From Dermatophilaceae bacterium (GTDB taxonomy: Bacteria; Actinomycetota; Actinomycetes; Actinomycetales; Dermatophilaceae), in assembly GCA_014377705.1 (NCBI GenBank), contig JACMPC010000115.1:1-45325 (forward strand): a stretch of 45,325 bases of DNA. The letters run 5' to 3'. Position numbers and translations under genes: made by a program. The notes beneath the pieces were generated by a model. It searched no databases. It saw only the letters and a list, made by a program, of their open reading frames with translations, and was not told the origin of the DNA. The stretch's first letter is position 1, and each line of letters opens with the position of its first letter. This document shows positions 22,782 to 31,581 of this stretch, in pieces.

Positions 22782-24221
22782 ATGAGCAAGTCGCCCGCCC
22801 CCTCCGGATCCGCCGGAGCAGCCGCCAGCAAGGGGGTTCTCGGGCGTGGGTCCATCTACACCCTGGGCACGGTTGCCCCGATCCTGGCCAATGTCGCGGT
22901 CGTGCCCATCGTCACCCGGGTGCTGGGCAAGGACACGTACGGCGTCGTAGCCATCGCCATCACCGTCATGTGGGTCGCCATGATGGCCGGGAGCCTCGGC
23001 ATACCGTCGGTCATCACCCGGCAGGGCATCCTCGCGCGGTCCGGTGTCGCCGGTGCGCGTGCCCTGCTCGTTCGAGGGTCGCTGATGACGGCCGGGATCA
23101 TGGCTATCGCCATCCTGACCGCGCCGCTGTGGGAACCGCTGGTGCAGGAGAAGGACCCGGTGGTGCAGGCGCAGCTTCGCGACGCCATTCTCCTGGCTCT
23201 GGCCTCCAGCGCCTTCTTCGTCATGGTCGAGAACTCCCAGGCGCTGCTGAGGGTGCTCGATCGCCCGGTTGCCTTCGTCTCCCTGTCGCTGACCGCGACC
23301 CTGGGAGGGCCCCTGCTGGGGCTAACCCTGCTGGCCCGGGACGCCACCCCCCAGCGCTACCTGGCCGGGCTCACCGCCGGCTACGCCACAGCGGCGGCCG
23401 TGGGACTCGTCATGTGCCTGCGAGGCGGTCGTCCGCAACGAGACCGTGGCGACACCCGCGCGGCCCTGCGTATGGGGCTGCCCGTCATCCCGCACCTGGT
23501 TGCCCTGTACCTGGCCAACGGCGCCCTCGTGCTCCTGGCAGCCCGCCTGTATGACGTCCCCCTCTCCGGCCGCCTCCAGCTGGCACTCCTGGTGGGCAGC
23601 TCACCGGCCGTCATCACCTCGGCCCTGAACAACTCCTGGGCGCCCGTCGTCTACCGGGCACTCGAACACGAGCGGGGCGCGGTGCTGGCGCACACCGCGC
23701 GCGACATCGCGACTCTGGCCGCCCTCATCTCCGGCGGGGTCGCCCTGCTGTCACCCTGGCTCATGCGTTTTGTCGCGCCCTCGAGCTTTCGCCCAGTTGA
23801 GCTCGTGCCCGCGGTGGCGATCATCGCCTTCGGCTGCGTCCTGTCAGTGGCCTATCTGGCCAACGTGCACCTTATCTTCGCCGCCGGCCGCTCGCTCTGG
23901 CTCTCGCTGGTCACTCCGCTCAGCCTGCTGGCCGGCCTTTTCTGCGCCTACCTGGCAGGACGGGAGAACTGGGTGCTGCTGGCCGTCGGCTTCCCGGCCA
24001 CCTACCTGGTGCTGGCGCTGGGCACGGCATGGTTGCGTCGTTACGTCCAAGCAGGGTCCTGGAACGAGATCGCACTGCTGTTGCCCACCGGGCTGGGGCT
24101 GGTCATCTGCACGCTCGGCGGAGTACTGCCCGCCTCCGGCACGGCCGCGCTGGTCAGGGTCGCGGCGGCTGCAGTCGCCGGGCTCGCGACATTGCAGCTG
24201 GCCAGCAGGGTCCTAAGGTGA
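22782..24221 (+). CDS. Wzx-type lipid-linked oligosaccharide flippase
   Basis: This 479-residue protein has about 12-14 hydrophobic helices without long loops, and the MATE-like N-terminal half of the polysaccharide-export family (GRGSIYTLGTVAPILANVAVVPIVTRVLG, then YGVVAIAITVMWV). These proteins flip undecaprenyl-linked repeat units to the outer face. The gene starts 12 nt after pseC in the same direction, so it most likely handles the pseudaminic acid-containing unit. No matching polymerase gene is recognised nearby, apart from the possible DUF6541-like protein. Confidence 0.86.
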   Translation: MSKSPAPSGSAGAAASKGVLGRGSIYTLGTVAPILANVAVVPIVTRVLGKDTYGVVAIAITVMWVAMMAGSLGIPSVITRQGILARSGVAGARALLVRGSLMTAGIMAIAILTAPLWEPLVQEKDPVVQAQLRDAILLALASSAFFVMVENSQALLRVLDRPVAFVSLSLTATLGGPLLGLTLLARDATPQRYLAGLTAGYATAAAVGLVMCLRGGRPQRDRGDTRAALRMGLPVIPHLVALYLANGALVLLAARLYDVPLSGRLQLALLVGSSPAVITSALNNSWAPVVYRALEHERGAVLAHTARDIATLAALISGGVALLSPWLMRFVAPSSFRPVELVPAVAIIAFGCVLSVAYLANVHLIFAAGRSLWLSLVTPLSLLAGLFCAYLAGRENWVLLAVGFPATYLVLALGTAWLRRYVQAGSWNEIALLLPTGLGLVICTLGGVLPASGTAALVRVAAAAVAGLATLQLASRVLR

Positions 24222-24225
24222 GCCC

Positions 24226-24861
24226 ATGACTTCTGCGACGTTCTCCGAGCGGACCCCCCAGGAACAGCTCTGGGCCGGCGAGTTCGGCAACGACTACATC
24301 GTCCGGAACCGTGACGGCGCACTGCTGGACAGCAACCGCGCGCTGTTCGCCAAGATCCTGTCGCACATGCACGGGGTGACGTCGGCGATCGAGCTCGGGC
24401 CCAACATCGGCAACAACCTGCGCGCGCTTCGCGATCTCTGCCCTCAGGTCGAGCTCCACGGTGTCGAGATCAACGCCACCGCGGCCGCCGAGATCCAGGC
24501 CTGGGGCGGCGCCACCGTGGAGGTCGCGTCCCTGCTGGACTTCACGCCCGCCCGCCAGTGGGACCTGTCGTTCACGAAAGGGGTCCTGATCCACCTCCCC
24601 CCGGAGTCGCTGCCGGACGTCTACGACAAGCTGGTGGCCGCCTCGTCGCGCTACATCATGGTCTGCGAGTACTACAACCCCAGTCCCGTCGCGGTGTCCT
24701 ACCGCGGCCACGAGCACGCCCTCTTCAAGCGCGACTTCGCCGGCGAGATCCTGGATACACACCCCGAGCTTGCGCTGGTGGGCTACGGGTTCACCTACCA
24801 CCGCGACCCCGCGGCCCCGCTCGACGACTCGACCTGGTTCCTGATGGAGAAGCAGAGCTAG
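24226..24861 (+). CDS. Pseudaminic acid biosynthesis-associated methylase
   Basis: This 211-residue SAM-dependent methyltransferase matches the form of the Pse-associated methylases (TIGR03587-like). EQLWAGEFGNDYIVRN opens the protein, AIELGPNIGNNLRAL is the SAM glycine motif, FTKGVLIHLPPESLPDVYDKL follows, then VCEYYNPSPVAVSYRGHEHALFKRDFAGE. In known loci such a gene sits beside pse genes and is thought to methylate the sugar or its N-acyl group. A TAAGGT hexamer 6 nt before the ATG could act as a promoter or ribosome site. Its TAG stop shares the palindrome CTAG with the convergent gene. Confidence 0.88.
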   Translation: MTSATFSERTPQEQLWAGEFGNDYIVRNRDGALLDSNRALFAKILSHMHGVTSAIELGPNIGNNLRALRDLCPQVELHGVEINATAAAEIQAWGGATVEVASLLDFTPARQWDLSFTKGVLIHLPPESLPDVYDKLVAASSRYIMVCEYYNPSPVAVSYRGHEHALFKRDFAGEILDTHPELALVGYGFTYHRDPAAPLDDSTWFLMEKQS

Positions 24862-25919
24862 ACGCTATGGGCCTGGACCGCGGTCACCGGGATGGGCACC
24901 GGCAACGGGTCGAGAGCCGCGGAGTGGGCTGGCAGCGGGCGCGGCAGGTGCGACATCGGGTGCCTGAGCCAGGTGATCGGGCTGGCACCGACCTGCTTCT
25001 CGCTCGAGCCGGGATCGCGCCTGCCCAGGCCAAGAACGTTCATCGCCTTGCGAAGCGGCGCACCTGCCCAGTACTGCAGGGCGGGTCCTGCGGACCGACC
25101 GGACCGACCGGACCGACCGGACCAGCCGAGGGCGGTCTGGAGCTCCTGCGGCCCGAGAAGATGGTGGAAGCCCAGCTCACTGCGCGCCAGGTCGGTCGTC
25201 ACGTCACGGTTGAGAGACTCACCGTGCAGCTCGGGCCACAGCGAACGGATGGCGTCCTGACTGTGGATCTCGGCGCCGGAGATCGACAGCGGGTCGCCGT
25301 ACACCGCCACATCGCGACCTAGCGAAGCGGCATACAGCACGGGCGTCATCAACCGGTTGGACACCACCCGCTCCGACGCCAGCACCAGCGCGAGAATCCG
25401 CGCGAGGAAGTCCGGGTCGTGTCGCGGCCCGGCCGTCACCACCCGATGGCCGGCGTCCAGCCAGGAGTCCACGATGTCCGGCTTGTGAATGTCCTCGGAG
25501 TGCAGGCACACGGTGCAGGGGCCTTCGGCCCGCAGATACGCCTGAGCCAGGCTGCCCTGGTCGCCCCTGACCTCGACGATCCGGGTGCTGTGCAGCGGCA
25601 TGATCAGGGTGCCACTCGCCTGGCTGCCGGCAAGCTGCCTGCGGGCCGGTCGGGTCGAGACGAGGTATGCCCACGGCGAGCCCAGCGCGAAGCTCGCCCG
25701 TGCCGAGTGTGCCGGATCCCAGGCCCGCGAGCCGTGTGACCAGACGAACAGCTTGCGCCTGCCGTCCTTCTCGACGCCGGGGAAGTCCCCGAAGTTGACC
25801 GGGATGGGGGGGACGGTGGTCCAGCCATGCTGGATCAGGCCCGCCACGTGTCGCGGCCGGGGCAGACCTGCGTACGCCGCGAGCGCAGCCGTGTGCCCGT
25901 AGAAGTGGTTCTGGATGTC
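24858..25919 (-). CDS. Unrecognised GT-B-like protein of the glycan locus; pseudaminyltransferase candidate
   Basis: I do not recognise this 353-residue protein with confidence. No signal peptide or membrane helix is seen. The N-terminal part has FYGHTAALAAYAGLP and LIQHGWT. The second half has CLHSEDIHKPDI, GHRVVTAGPRHDPDFL and SNRLMTPVLYAASLGRDVAVYGDP, which look like the donor-side Rossmann half of a GT-B enzyme. A GRSGRSGRS run near residue 280 comes from a 9-nt DNA repeat. GTG at 25919 has AGGAG seven bases upstream, so the 25979 start is rejected. It faces the Pse methylase gene and lies among sugar genes. It could transfer Pse or another sugar. Confidence 0.65.
   Translation of the reverse strand, partial: DIQNHFYGHTAALAAYAGLPRPRHVAGLIQHGWTTVPPIPVNFGDFPGVEKDGRRKLFVWSHGSRAWDPAHSARASFALGSPWAYLVSTRPARRQLAGSQASGTLIMPLHSTRIVEVRGDQGSLAQAYLRAEGPCTVCLHSEDIHKPDIVDSWLDAGHRVVTAGPRHDPDFLARILALVLASERVVSNRLMTPVLYAASLGRDVAVYGDPLSISGAEIHSQDAIRSLWPELHGESLNRDVTTDLARSELGFHHLLGPQELQTALGWSGRSGRSGRSAGPALQYWAGAPLRKAMNVLGLGRRDPGSSEKQVGASPITWLRHPMSHLPRPLPAHSAALDPLPVPIPVTAVQAHSV
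25092..25127. repeat. 9-nt in-frame tandem repeat, four copies
   Basis: GGACCGACC is repeated three times exactly from 25092, with a fourth copy GGACCAGCC. It encodes SGR tripeptides on the minus strand in the GT-B-like protein. Exact identity suggests recent slippage and possible length variation between strains. Confidence 0.85.
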
Positions 25920-26047
25920 CACGGATATCTCCTGACGTGGTCCCGACCGTGCCTGTCCAACGCGCGCTTCCGTCGGCACTGCAGCGTCATCGGTTAGTCT
26001 ACTCAGCGCACCCAGACCCGTTCTCCCCCGGCAAAGGACTACTGCCA

Positions 26048-26977
26048 GTGACCGTCGACGTTCTCTTTCCTTACTACGGCGACGTCGCCATGATGAAGCA
26101 GGCGGTCGAGAGCGTTCTTGGCCAGACCAGCTCTGACTGGACGCTGACCGTCATCGACGACGGCTACCCGGACGAGAGCGTCCCCGGCTACTTCGGTGCC
26201 CTCGCGGCCCAGGACTCACGGATCACTTATCGGCGCAACGAGCAGAACCTCGGCGCCAACGGCAACTACCGCAAGGCGCTCACCTTTGTGCGGCACGAGC
26301 TCGCGGTGGTGATGGGCGCCGACGACGTCATGCTGGACAACTACATCGAGACCGTCGTGGCGGCGCACCAGCAGTTTCCCACGGCACAGATCATCCAGCC
26401 GGGCGTCGAGGTGATCGACGAGCACAACCAGCACGCCATGGGCCTGGTCGACAGAATGAAGCGGGTCTATGCCCCCCGGGTGCACGGCTCAAAAGGCACC
26501 TCTGGCCGCCGGCTGCTCAGTGGTGAACCCCTCGCCATCAGCCTGATGAGAGGCAACTGGCTCTACTTCCCCTCTGTTTGCTGGAAGTCGGACGCGCTCG
26601 TGGCGATGAACTTCCGCGAGGGGCTCAACGTCGTCCAGGACCTCGCCCTGGCCCTGGACCTGGTCAAGGCCGGCGGCGCTCTCGTGGTCGACAACACCGT
26701 CTGCTTCCAGTACCGCCGGCACCGCGAGAGCGACTCGTCCTGGCGCGCGCTGGAGGGAACCCGGTTCATCGAGGAGCACGACTTCTTCACCGGCGTGGCC
26801 CGTGAGTTCGACGCGATCGGCTGGCGGCGGGCCGCCCGAACCGCCCGGCTGCACCTGTCCTCACGTCTGAACGCCGCCACTTTGCTGCCCAGAGCATGGC
26901 GGACCAAACAGCACACGGGCGTCCGCAACCTGCGCGAGCACGTGCTGGCCCGGCCCGGGAAACCCACGAATGAATGA
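26048..26977 (+). CDS. Family 2 glycosyltransferase
   Basis: This 309-residue GT2 enzyme begins VTVDVLFPYYGDVAMMKQAVESVLGQTSSDW, continues with VIDDGYPDES, and has the metal site VMGADDVMLDNY. YFPSVCWKSDAL and VVQDLALALDLVKAGG follow in the acceptor half. The GTG at 26048 begins exactly at the first conserved strand and has AAGGAC upstream. The frame opens at 25937, but that part would overlap the divergent gene. No membrane helix is seen. It overlaps the next gene by 8 nt. Confidence 0.87.
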   Translation: MTVDVLFPYYGDVAMMKQAVESVLGQTSSDWTLTVIDDGYPDESVPGYFGALAAQDSRITYRRNEQNLGANGNYRKALTFVRHELAVVMGADDVMLDNYIETVVAAHQQFPTAQIIQPGVEVIDEHNQHAMGLVDRMKRVYAPRVHGSKGTSGRRLLSGEPLAISLMRGNWLYFPSVCWKSDALVAMNFREGLNVVQDLALALDLVKAGGALVVDNTVCFQYRRHRESDSSWRALEGTRFIEEHDFFTGVAREFDAIGWRRAARTARLHLSSRLNAATLLPRAWRTKQHTGVRNLREHVLARPGKPTNE

Positions 26978-27683
26978 CTCGCGAACAGTGCACGACAGCA
27001 CCTCGCACGACAGCAGAGCGCACGACACCTGGGTGGTCATTCCCCTGTACAACGAGGGACAAGTCATCACCGACGTGATCGCACAGGTGCGCGGCGCCTT
27101 CGACCAGGTCGTCTGCGTGGACGACGGCTCAATGGACGACTCGGCTGAGCTCGCAGCCAGCGCCGGGGCCCGGGTCGTACGCCACCCGTTCAACCTCGGG
27201 CAGGGAGCGGCCCTGCAAACCGGCTTCGACTACGCCTTGTCCGATCCCACCATGAAGTATGTGGTGACCTTCGACGCAGACGGGCAGCACCAGATCGCGG
27301 ACGCCATCGGCATGGTCGAGCGGCTGCGGGTCGGTGAGGCCGACGTCGTCTTCGGCTCACGTTTCCTGGATGAGCGCAGCAGCCCCACCCTGGGCAAGAA
27401 GCTGGTGCTACGGGCTGCGGTCGGCTACACCAACATGACCACGCACACCCGGCTGACCGACGCCCACAACGGTCTGCGCGCCATCAGTCGCCCTGTGCTG
27501 AAGCAGATTCGGATCACTCAGAACGGGATGGCCCACGCCAGCGAGCTCGTCGCCCAGATCGGCGCATCCAAGGCAAGCTATGTGGAGCATCCCGTCCACA
27601 TCCTCTACAGCGACTACTCGAAGGCCAAGGGCCAGTCTCTCTGGAACTCGATCAACATCCTGGCCGAGCTGATCCTGCGATGA
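26970..27683 (+). CDS. DPM1-like family 2 glycosyltransferase
   Basis: This 237-residue GT2 enzyme has WVVIPLYNEGQVITDV, VCVDDGSMDDS, HPFNLGQGAALQTGFDYA and TFDADGQHQ, the hallmarks of dolichol/polyprenyl-phosphate sugar synthases. Unlike the gene at 9693 it lacks C-terminal membrane helices. The following DUF2304 gene encodes a small membrane protein, a pairing common in glycan loci where the small protein serves as membrane partner. ATG overlaps the previous GT2. About 15 polar residues precede the first strand. Confidence 0.87.
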   Translation: MNDSRTVHDSTSHDSRAHDTWVVIPLYNEGQVITDVIAQVRGAFDQVVCVDDGSMDDSAELAASAGARVVRHPFNLGQGAALQTGFDYALSDPTMKYVVTFDADGQHQIADAIGMVERLRVGEADVVFGSRFLDERSSPTLGKKLVLRAAVGYTNMTTHTRLTDAHNGLRAISRPVLKQIRITQNGMAHASELVAQIGASKASYVEHPVHILYSDYSKAKGQSLWNSINILAELILR

Positions 27684-27748
27684 CCACGACGGCTCTCGAC
27701 ACGGCTGTTGCCACGATGCATCCGGCCTCCGGAGGGCTGAACTCATGA
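27680..27748 (+). CDS. Possible 22-residue bridging ORF
   Basis: This tiny frame starts at an ATGA overlap with the DPM1-like stop and ends at a second ATGA overlap with the DUF2304 start. It encodes MTTTALDTAVATMHPASGGL plus two residues. It could carry ribosomes across the gap by termination-reinitiation. No family is recognised, and it may be chance. Confidence 0.3.
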   Translation: MTTTALDTAVATMHPASGGLNS

Positions 27749-28131
27749 AGATCGTCCTGATCCAGCTCGTGCTCATCGGCTTCGTCATCCTGACCGCCGT
27801 TCGCCTGCTCAGGCACCGGGGTGCCCGCACCCAGGCCGTTCGCCGAGTCGGTCTGATGCTGTTTGCCGCCCTTGCCGTGTGGTCAATTCTCTTCCCGTCA
27901 GTCTGGAACCGGATCGCCAGGATAGTGGGAGTCGGACGCGGCACCGATATGGTGCTGTATGCGCTGGTGGTCGCCTTCCTCAGCTTCACCCTGACTACGT
28001 ATCTGAGGTTCCGCGACCTCGAGGCGCGCTACACCAAGCTCGCCCGCCGGCTGGCTCTGGACGAGGTTGGGCTTCCGCATCAGAGCGAAACTGTCCCCGA
28101 GCGCCAGGAGCAGCCGTATGCCGGGTCATAG
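27745..28131 (+). CDS. DUF2304 small membrane protein
   Basis: This 128-residue protein has three hydrophobic segments (about residues 3-20, 35-55 and 70-88) and a charged tail (YLRFRDLEARYTKLARRLALDE) likely to form a short helix or coiled coil. The pattern LFPSVWNRIARIVGVGRGTDMVLYALVVAFL is the DUF2304 core. Members usually sit beside DPM1-like GT2 genes, as here, and probably anchor the enzyme or help move the lipid-linked sugar. The next gene begins inside its 3' end. Confidence 0.87.
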   Translation: MKIVLIQLVLIGFVILTAVRLLRHRGARTQAVRRVGLMLFAALAVWSILFPSVWNRIARIVGVGRGTDMVLYALVVAFLSFTLTTYLRFRDLEARYTKLARRLALDEVGLPHQSETVPERQEQPYAGS

Positions 28132-29209
28132 CGACCAGCACGACGATGTCGATGTCGTCGACACCCGTGACCGCAACCGCTCGCGCGCCCGCAAACCGCG
28201 CGCTCCCGCGCCGCGGTCACAGTCCGGAAACCACTATCGTCGGCGCCCGCTTCTGGTCGTCGTGGCTCTGCTGGTGGCCGGGTGGCTCGCCTTCATGATC
28301 TGGGTCCCCTTCCATTCCTGGGGCGGAGTGCAACGCATCAACGCCACTCCCGCCGGCGAGCGCCCGGCCGCGTCCAAGGGCTATGACTATGTCCTGGTGG
28401 GCTCCGACAGCCGCGAGGGACTGACGGCCGAGCAGCAGCGGCAGCTGCACACCGGCTCGACCAAGGCGGCCGAGGGCAAGCGCACCGACTCGATCATCCT
28501 GGTCCACGTGCCGGCCGGCGACGGCAAACCCGCCATGGTGTCCCTGCCACGTGACAGCTACGTGCCGATCCCCGGCCAAGGCAAGAACAAGATCAACGCG
28601 GCCTACACTCTGGGCGGTCCCAGGCTGCTGATAGAGACCATCGAGCAGGCCACCAACATGCGCGTCGACGGCTACGTCGAGATCGGCTTCGGCGGCTTCG
28701 CCTCTGTCGTCGACAGCCTCAACGGGGTCGATATCTGCGTCAAGCGGGCGATGGACGACCCGAAGGCCGGCATCAACCTCAAGGCCGGGTGCCAGTCCCT
28801 CGACGGGCCCAAAGCCCTCGGCTACGTGCGTGCCCGCTACTCCGACCCGCTCGGCGACATCGGCCGTGCGCAGCGGCAGCGGGAGTTCCTCGGGGCGATC
28901 ATGCACAAGGCGATCAGCCCCGCGACGGTGCTCATCCCCTGGCGGTACTACGGGTTCGCGACCAGCGCGGGGGCCGGCCTGACCGTCGGGCAGGACACCT
29001 CGCTGCGCGATGTCACCCGGGTCCTGCAGGCCATGCGCTCGGTTTCCAGCGGTCAGGGACTGTCACTGACCGTCCCCATCTCCAACCCTTCCCTGAGCAC
29101 CCACGTCGGCAGCGCGGTGAAGTGGGACAGCCAGAAAGCACGGCAGCTGTTCAACTCGATCAAGAACGACGAGCCACTGACCGTCGCCCCCGGTGGCAGC
29201 GGGTCTTAG
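28118..29209 (+). CDS. LytR-CpsA-Psr (LCP) cell wall glycan ligase
   Basis: This 363-residue protein has a basic cytoplasmic tail, one membrane helix (about residues 44-66) and an outer LCP domain. VLVGSDSRE, RTDSIILVHV, SLPRDSYV and KINAAYTLGG hold the conserved Asp/Arg residues that bind the polyprenyl pyrophosphate, and VRARYSDPLGDIGRAQRQREFL ends the core. LCP enzymes transfer lipid-linked glycans to peptidoglycan, here probably the galactofuranose- or pseudaminic acid-bearing polymer. ATG at 28118 follows AGGAG by 7 nt and overlaps DUF2304 by 14 nt. By position it matches the LCP gene next to the fadE25-pur block in mycobacteria. Confidence 0.93.
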   Translation: MPGHSDQHDDVDVVDTRDRNRSRARKPRAPAPRSQSGNHYRRRPLLVVVALLVAGWLAFMIWVPFHSWGGVQRINATPAGERPAASKGYDYVLVGSDSREGLTAEQQRQLHTGSTKAAEGKRTDSIILVHVPAGDGKPAMVSLPRDSYVPIPGQGKNKINAAYTLGGPRLLIETIEQATNMRVDGYVEIGFGGFASVVDSLNGVDICVKRAMDDPKAGINLKAGCQSLDGPKALGYVRARYSDPLGDIGRAQRQREFLGAIMHKAISPATVLIPWRYYGFATSAGAGLTVGQDTSLRDVTRVLQAMRSVSSGQGLSLTVPISNPSLSTHVGSAVKWDSQKARQLFNSIKNDEPLTVAPGGSGS

Positions 29210-29275
29210 CACACCCGCCCGGGCGAACCTCGCCTCGGCGTAGCCTCTTGCGGACAACGGGAGAAACCCCGGCAG

Positions 29276-30448
29276 TTACCTCTTCAGGAGCTGACGTGCC
29301 ATCACGATGCGCTGGATCTGGTTGGTGCCTTCATAGATCTGGGTGATCTTGGCATCTCGCATCATCCGCTCGACCGGGTAGTCCTTGACATACCCGGCGC
29401 CGCCGAGCAGCTGGACCGCATCGGTGGTGACCTCCATGGCCACGTCCGAGGCGAAACACTTCGCCGCCGCACCGAAGAAGGACAGGTCCTTGTCGCCTCG
29501 CTCGGACTTGGCTGCGGCAACGTAGACCATCTGCCGGGCGGCCTCAAGCTTCATCGCCATGTCCGCCAGCATGAACTGCACCCCCTGGAACTCGGAGATG
29601 TGCTTGCCGAACTGCGAGCGCTCCTTGACGTAACCCACCGCAAAGTCCAGGGCGCCCTGGGCGATGCCGACGGCCTGCGCGCCGATGGTGACCCGGGTGT
29701 GGTCCAGGGTGGCCAACGCGATCTTGAGTCCTTCACCGGGCGCACCGATCATCCGGTCCCCGGGGATCCGGCAGCTCTCGAAGATGAGCTCGCGGGTGGG
29801 CGATCCCTTGATACCCATCTTCCTTTCCAGGTCACCGAAGGTGAACCCGGGATCAGACTTCTCCACGACGAACGCGGACACGTTGGATCCCCGCTTGCCG
29901 TCGAGGTCGGTCACTGCCAGCACCGTGTAGAACTCGGAGACACCGGCGTTGGTGATCCACGCCTTCTGCCCGTTCAGCACCCAGTCATCGCCATCGGCCT
30001 TGGCCCGGCACTTCATCGCGGCCGTGTCGCTGCCGGCCTCACGCTCGGACAGCCCGTAGGAGAACATCGCCTCACCGCGTGCCATGGGTGGCAGGTACTT
30101 CTCCTTGAGCTCCTCGGAGCCGGCCAGGATTACCGGCATCGAGCCCAGCTTGTTCACCGCGGGGATCAGGGACGAGGAGGCGCACACCCGGGCGACCTCT
30201 TCGATCACGATGCACGTCGCCAGGGCGTCCGCGCCCACTCCGCCGTACTGCTCCGCGACGTGGGGGGCATGGAAGTCCGAGGCGACCAGCGCGTCAAGGG
30301 CCACCTGAGGGAAGGCGGCTGTCTCGTCGACCTCAGCCGCATGCGGCGCGATCTTGTCCTCGGCCACGTTGCGGACAGCCTGCCGCAGCTCCTCGTGGTC
30401 CTCGGAAGTGGTGAAGAAGGGGAAGTCGACGCCTTTGTCTGTGGTCAC
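29276..30448 (-). CDS. Acyl-CoA dehydrogenase
   Basis: This 390-residue flavoenzyme oxidises acyl-CoA to the 2-enoyl form. YGLSEREAGSDTAAM and WITNAGVSEFYTV are the FAD/substrate signatures, VKERSQFGKHISEFQGVQFMLADM the second, and QIYEGTNQIQR contains the catalytic glutamate in the short-chain type position. The gene corresponds by position to fadE25 in the mycobacterial block. It starts with GTG at 30448, preceded by TAAATT with a 6-nt gap, so its mRNA is predicted to be leaderless. The 66-nt gap to the convergent LCP gene has no obvious terminator. Confidence 0.95.
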   Translation of the reverse strand: MTTDKGVDFPFFTTSEDHEELRQAVRNVAEDKIAPHAAEVDETAAFPQVALDALVASDFHAPHVAEQYGGVGADALATCIVIEEVARVCASSSLIPAVNKLGSMPVILAGSEELKEKYLPPMARGEAMFSYGLSEREAGSDTAAMKCRAKADGDDWVLNGQKAWITNAGVSEFYTVLAVTDLDGKRGSNVSAFVVEKSDPGFTFGDLERKMGIKGSPTRELIFESCRIPGDRMIGAPGEGLKIALATLDHTRVTIGAQAVGIAQGALDFAVGYVKERSQFGKHISEFQGVQFMLADMAMKLEAARQMVYVAAAKSERGDKDLSFFGAAAKCFASDVAMEVTTDAVQLLGGAGYVKDYPVERMMRDAKITQIYEGTNQIQRIVMARQLLKR

Positions 30449-30454
30449 GACAGC

Positions 30455-30460
30455 AATTTA
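30455..30460 (-). promoter_or_regulatory. Predicted -10 hexamer of leaderless acyl-CoA dehydrogenase
   Basis: On the minus strand TAAATT ends 6 nt before the GTG at 30448. No purine-rich ribosome site lies between the two. Confidence 0.5.
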
Positions 30461-30500
30461 TGGGATTTTGGGCACATCCGCACCCCGAGTCCTCTCGGCG

Positions 30501-31520
30501 TCAGCGCAGCTCGGGGATGACCGTGTTCTCGAAGAGATGCATCCCGGAGGTGTCGTAGGCCGCCTCGGTGAAGTAGGCAATCGTGTAGGCGAGTCCCTGC
30601 GCTTTGAGAACGCTGAGCTTCTCGACGATCTGATCCGGGGTGCCGACTCCGATGCCGGCCTTCTCGGCCTCGATCTGCTGGTCGACCCTCGCCTCGGGGA
30701 CCCCTGCCGAGATGTAGTGGTCGCGCATCCAGCCCAGACGATCCCTGACGTCCTTCTCCGTCTCGCCGATGACCACGTTGATGTTTGCCGACCGGGTGAT
30801 CTCGGCAAAGTCCCGCCCGACATCCGAGCAGTGTGCCGCCAGGATCGCGCTCTTGTGCTCGAAGACCTCCGGAGAGAAGTTGGTGTAGTCCGCGTACTGC
30901 GCCGCGACGCGCAAAGTCTTCTTCTCGCCGCCGCCGGCGATCCACATCGGTATGCCGTTGAGCCGGGACCCGGGCTGGGTCGTCCCCTGAAGGGGTCGTG
31001 GAGCGCAGATCGCCCCGTCGACCTGGTAATGCTTGCCGTTCAGGGTCGCCGAACCCTTGGTCCACATGTCGCGGAAGATCTGGACGCCCTCCTCGAGTCT
31101 GCCGATCCGGGTCCCGGCTGTGGGGAAGTCCCCACCGTCGATGCCAAGGGCGCGCCATTCGTGCTCGTACCAGCCGGCACCGATGCCCATCTCGAGGCGC
31201 CCCTCGGAGATGATGTCGACCGTCGCCGCGACCTTCGCCAGGTATGCAGGGTTGCGGTAGCTCATGCAGCTGCACATCTGACCCAGCCGGATCCGGCTGG
31301 TGACCGCCGCAAGCGCCGCCATCAGGGTCCAGGCCTCGTGGGTGGCTTCCTGCGACGGGAGCGGCACGGTGTGGAAGTGGTCGTAGACCCATACCGACTC
31401 CCACAGTCGGGTCATCTCGGCACGCTCGGCCAACCCCGCCATCACCCCCCAGTGCTGGTCCGGCTCGATGCCGGCGAGATCCATCCGCCAGCCCTGTGGA
31501 ATGAAGAGACCAAATCGCAC
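30501..31520 (-). CDS. LLM-class F420-dependent oxidoreductase
   Basis: This 339-residue luciferase-like TIM-barrel protein opens MRFGLFIPQGW. VWVYDHFHTVP, SRIRLGQMCSCMSYRNPAYLAKVAATVDIISEGRLEMGIGAGWYEHEWRALG (in short conserved blocks) and PMWIAGGGEKKTLRVAAQYADYTNF are characteristic of F420-using actinobacterial members, including the cis-peptide and F420-phosphate regions. The substrate is unknown. GTG at 31520 has GAGGGAG seven bases upstream. It is not overlapped with the acyl-CoA dehydrogenase gene (52-nt gap). Confidence 0.9.
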   Translation of the reverse strand: MRFGLFIPQGWRMDLAGIEPDQHWGVMAGLAERAEMTRLWESVWVYDHFHTVPLPSQEATHEAWTLMAALAAVTSRIRLGQMCSCMSYRNPAYLAKVAATVDIISEGRLEMGIGAGWYEHEWRALGIDGGDFPTAGTRIGRLEEGVQIFRDMWTKGSATLNGKHYQVDGAICAPRPLQGTTQPGSRLNGIPMWIAGGGEKKTLRVAAQYADYTNFSPEVFEHKSAILAAHCSDVGRDFAEITRSANINVVIGETEKDVRDRLGWMRDHYISAGVPEARVDQQIEAEKAGIGVGTPDQIVEKLSVLKAQGLAYTIAYFTEAAYDTSGMHLFENTVIPELR

Positions 31521-31581
31521 TGGACTACTCCCTCGTCAACGATCACCGTAGTCAACGCGGCAGCCCGCGCTCCCCTGAGGC

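Noticed and set aside
29210-29275. Possible tRNA or terminator between the LCP and acyl-CoA dehydrogenase genes
   Set aside because: No cloverleaf and no adequate stem could be drawn.
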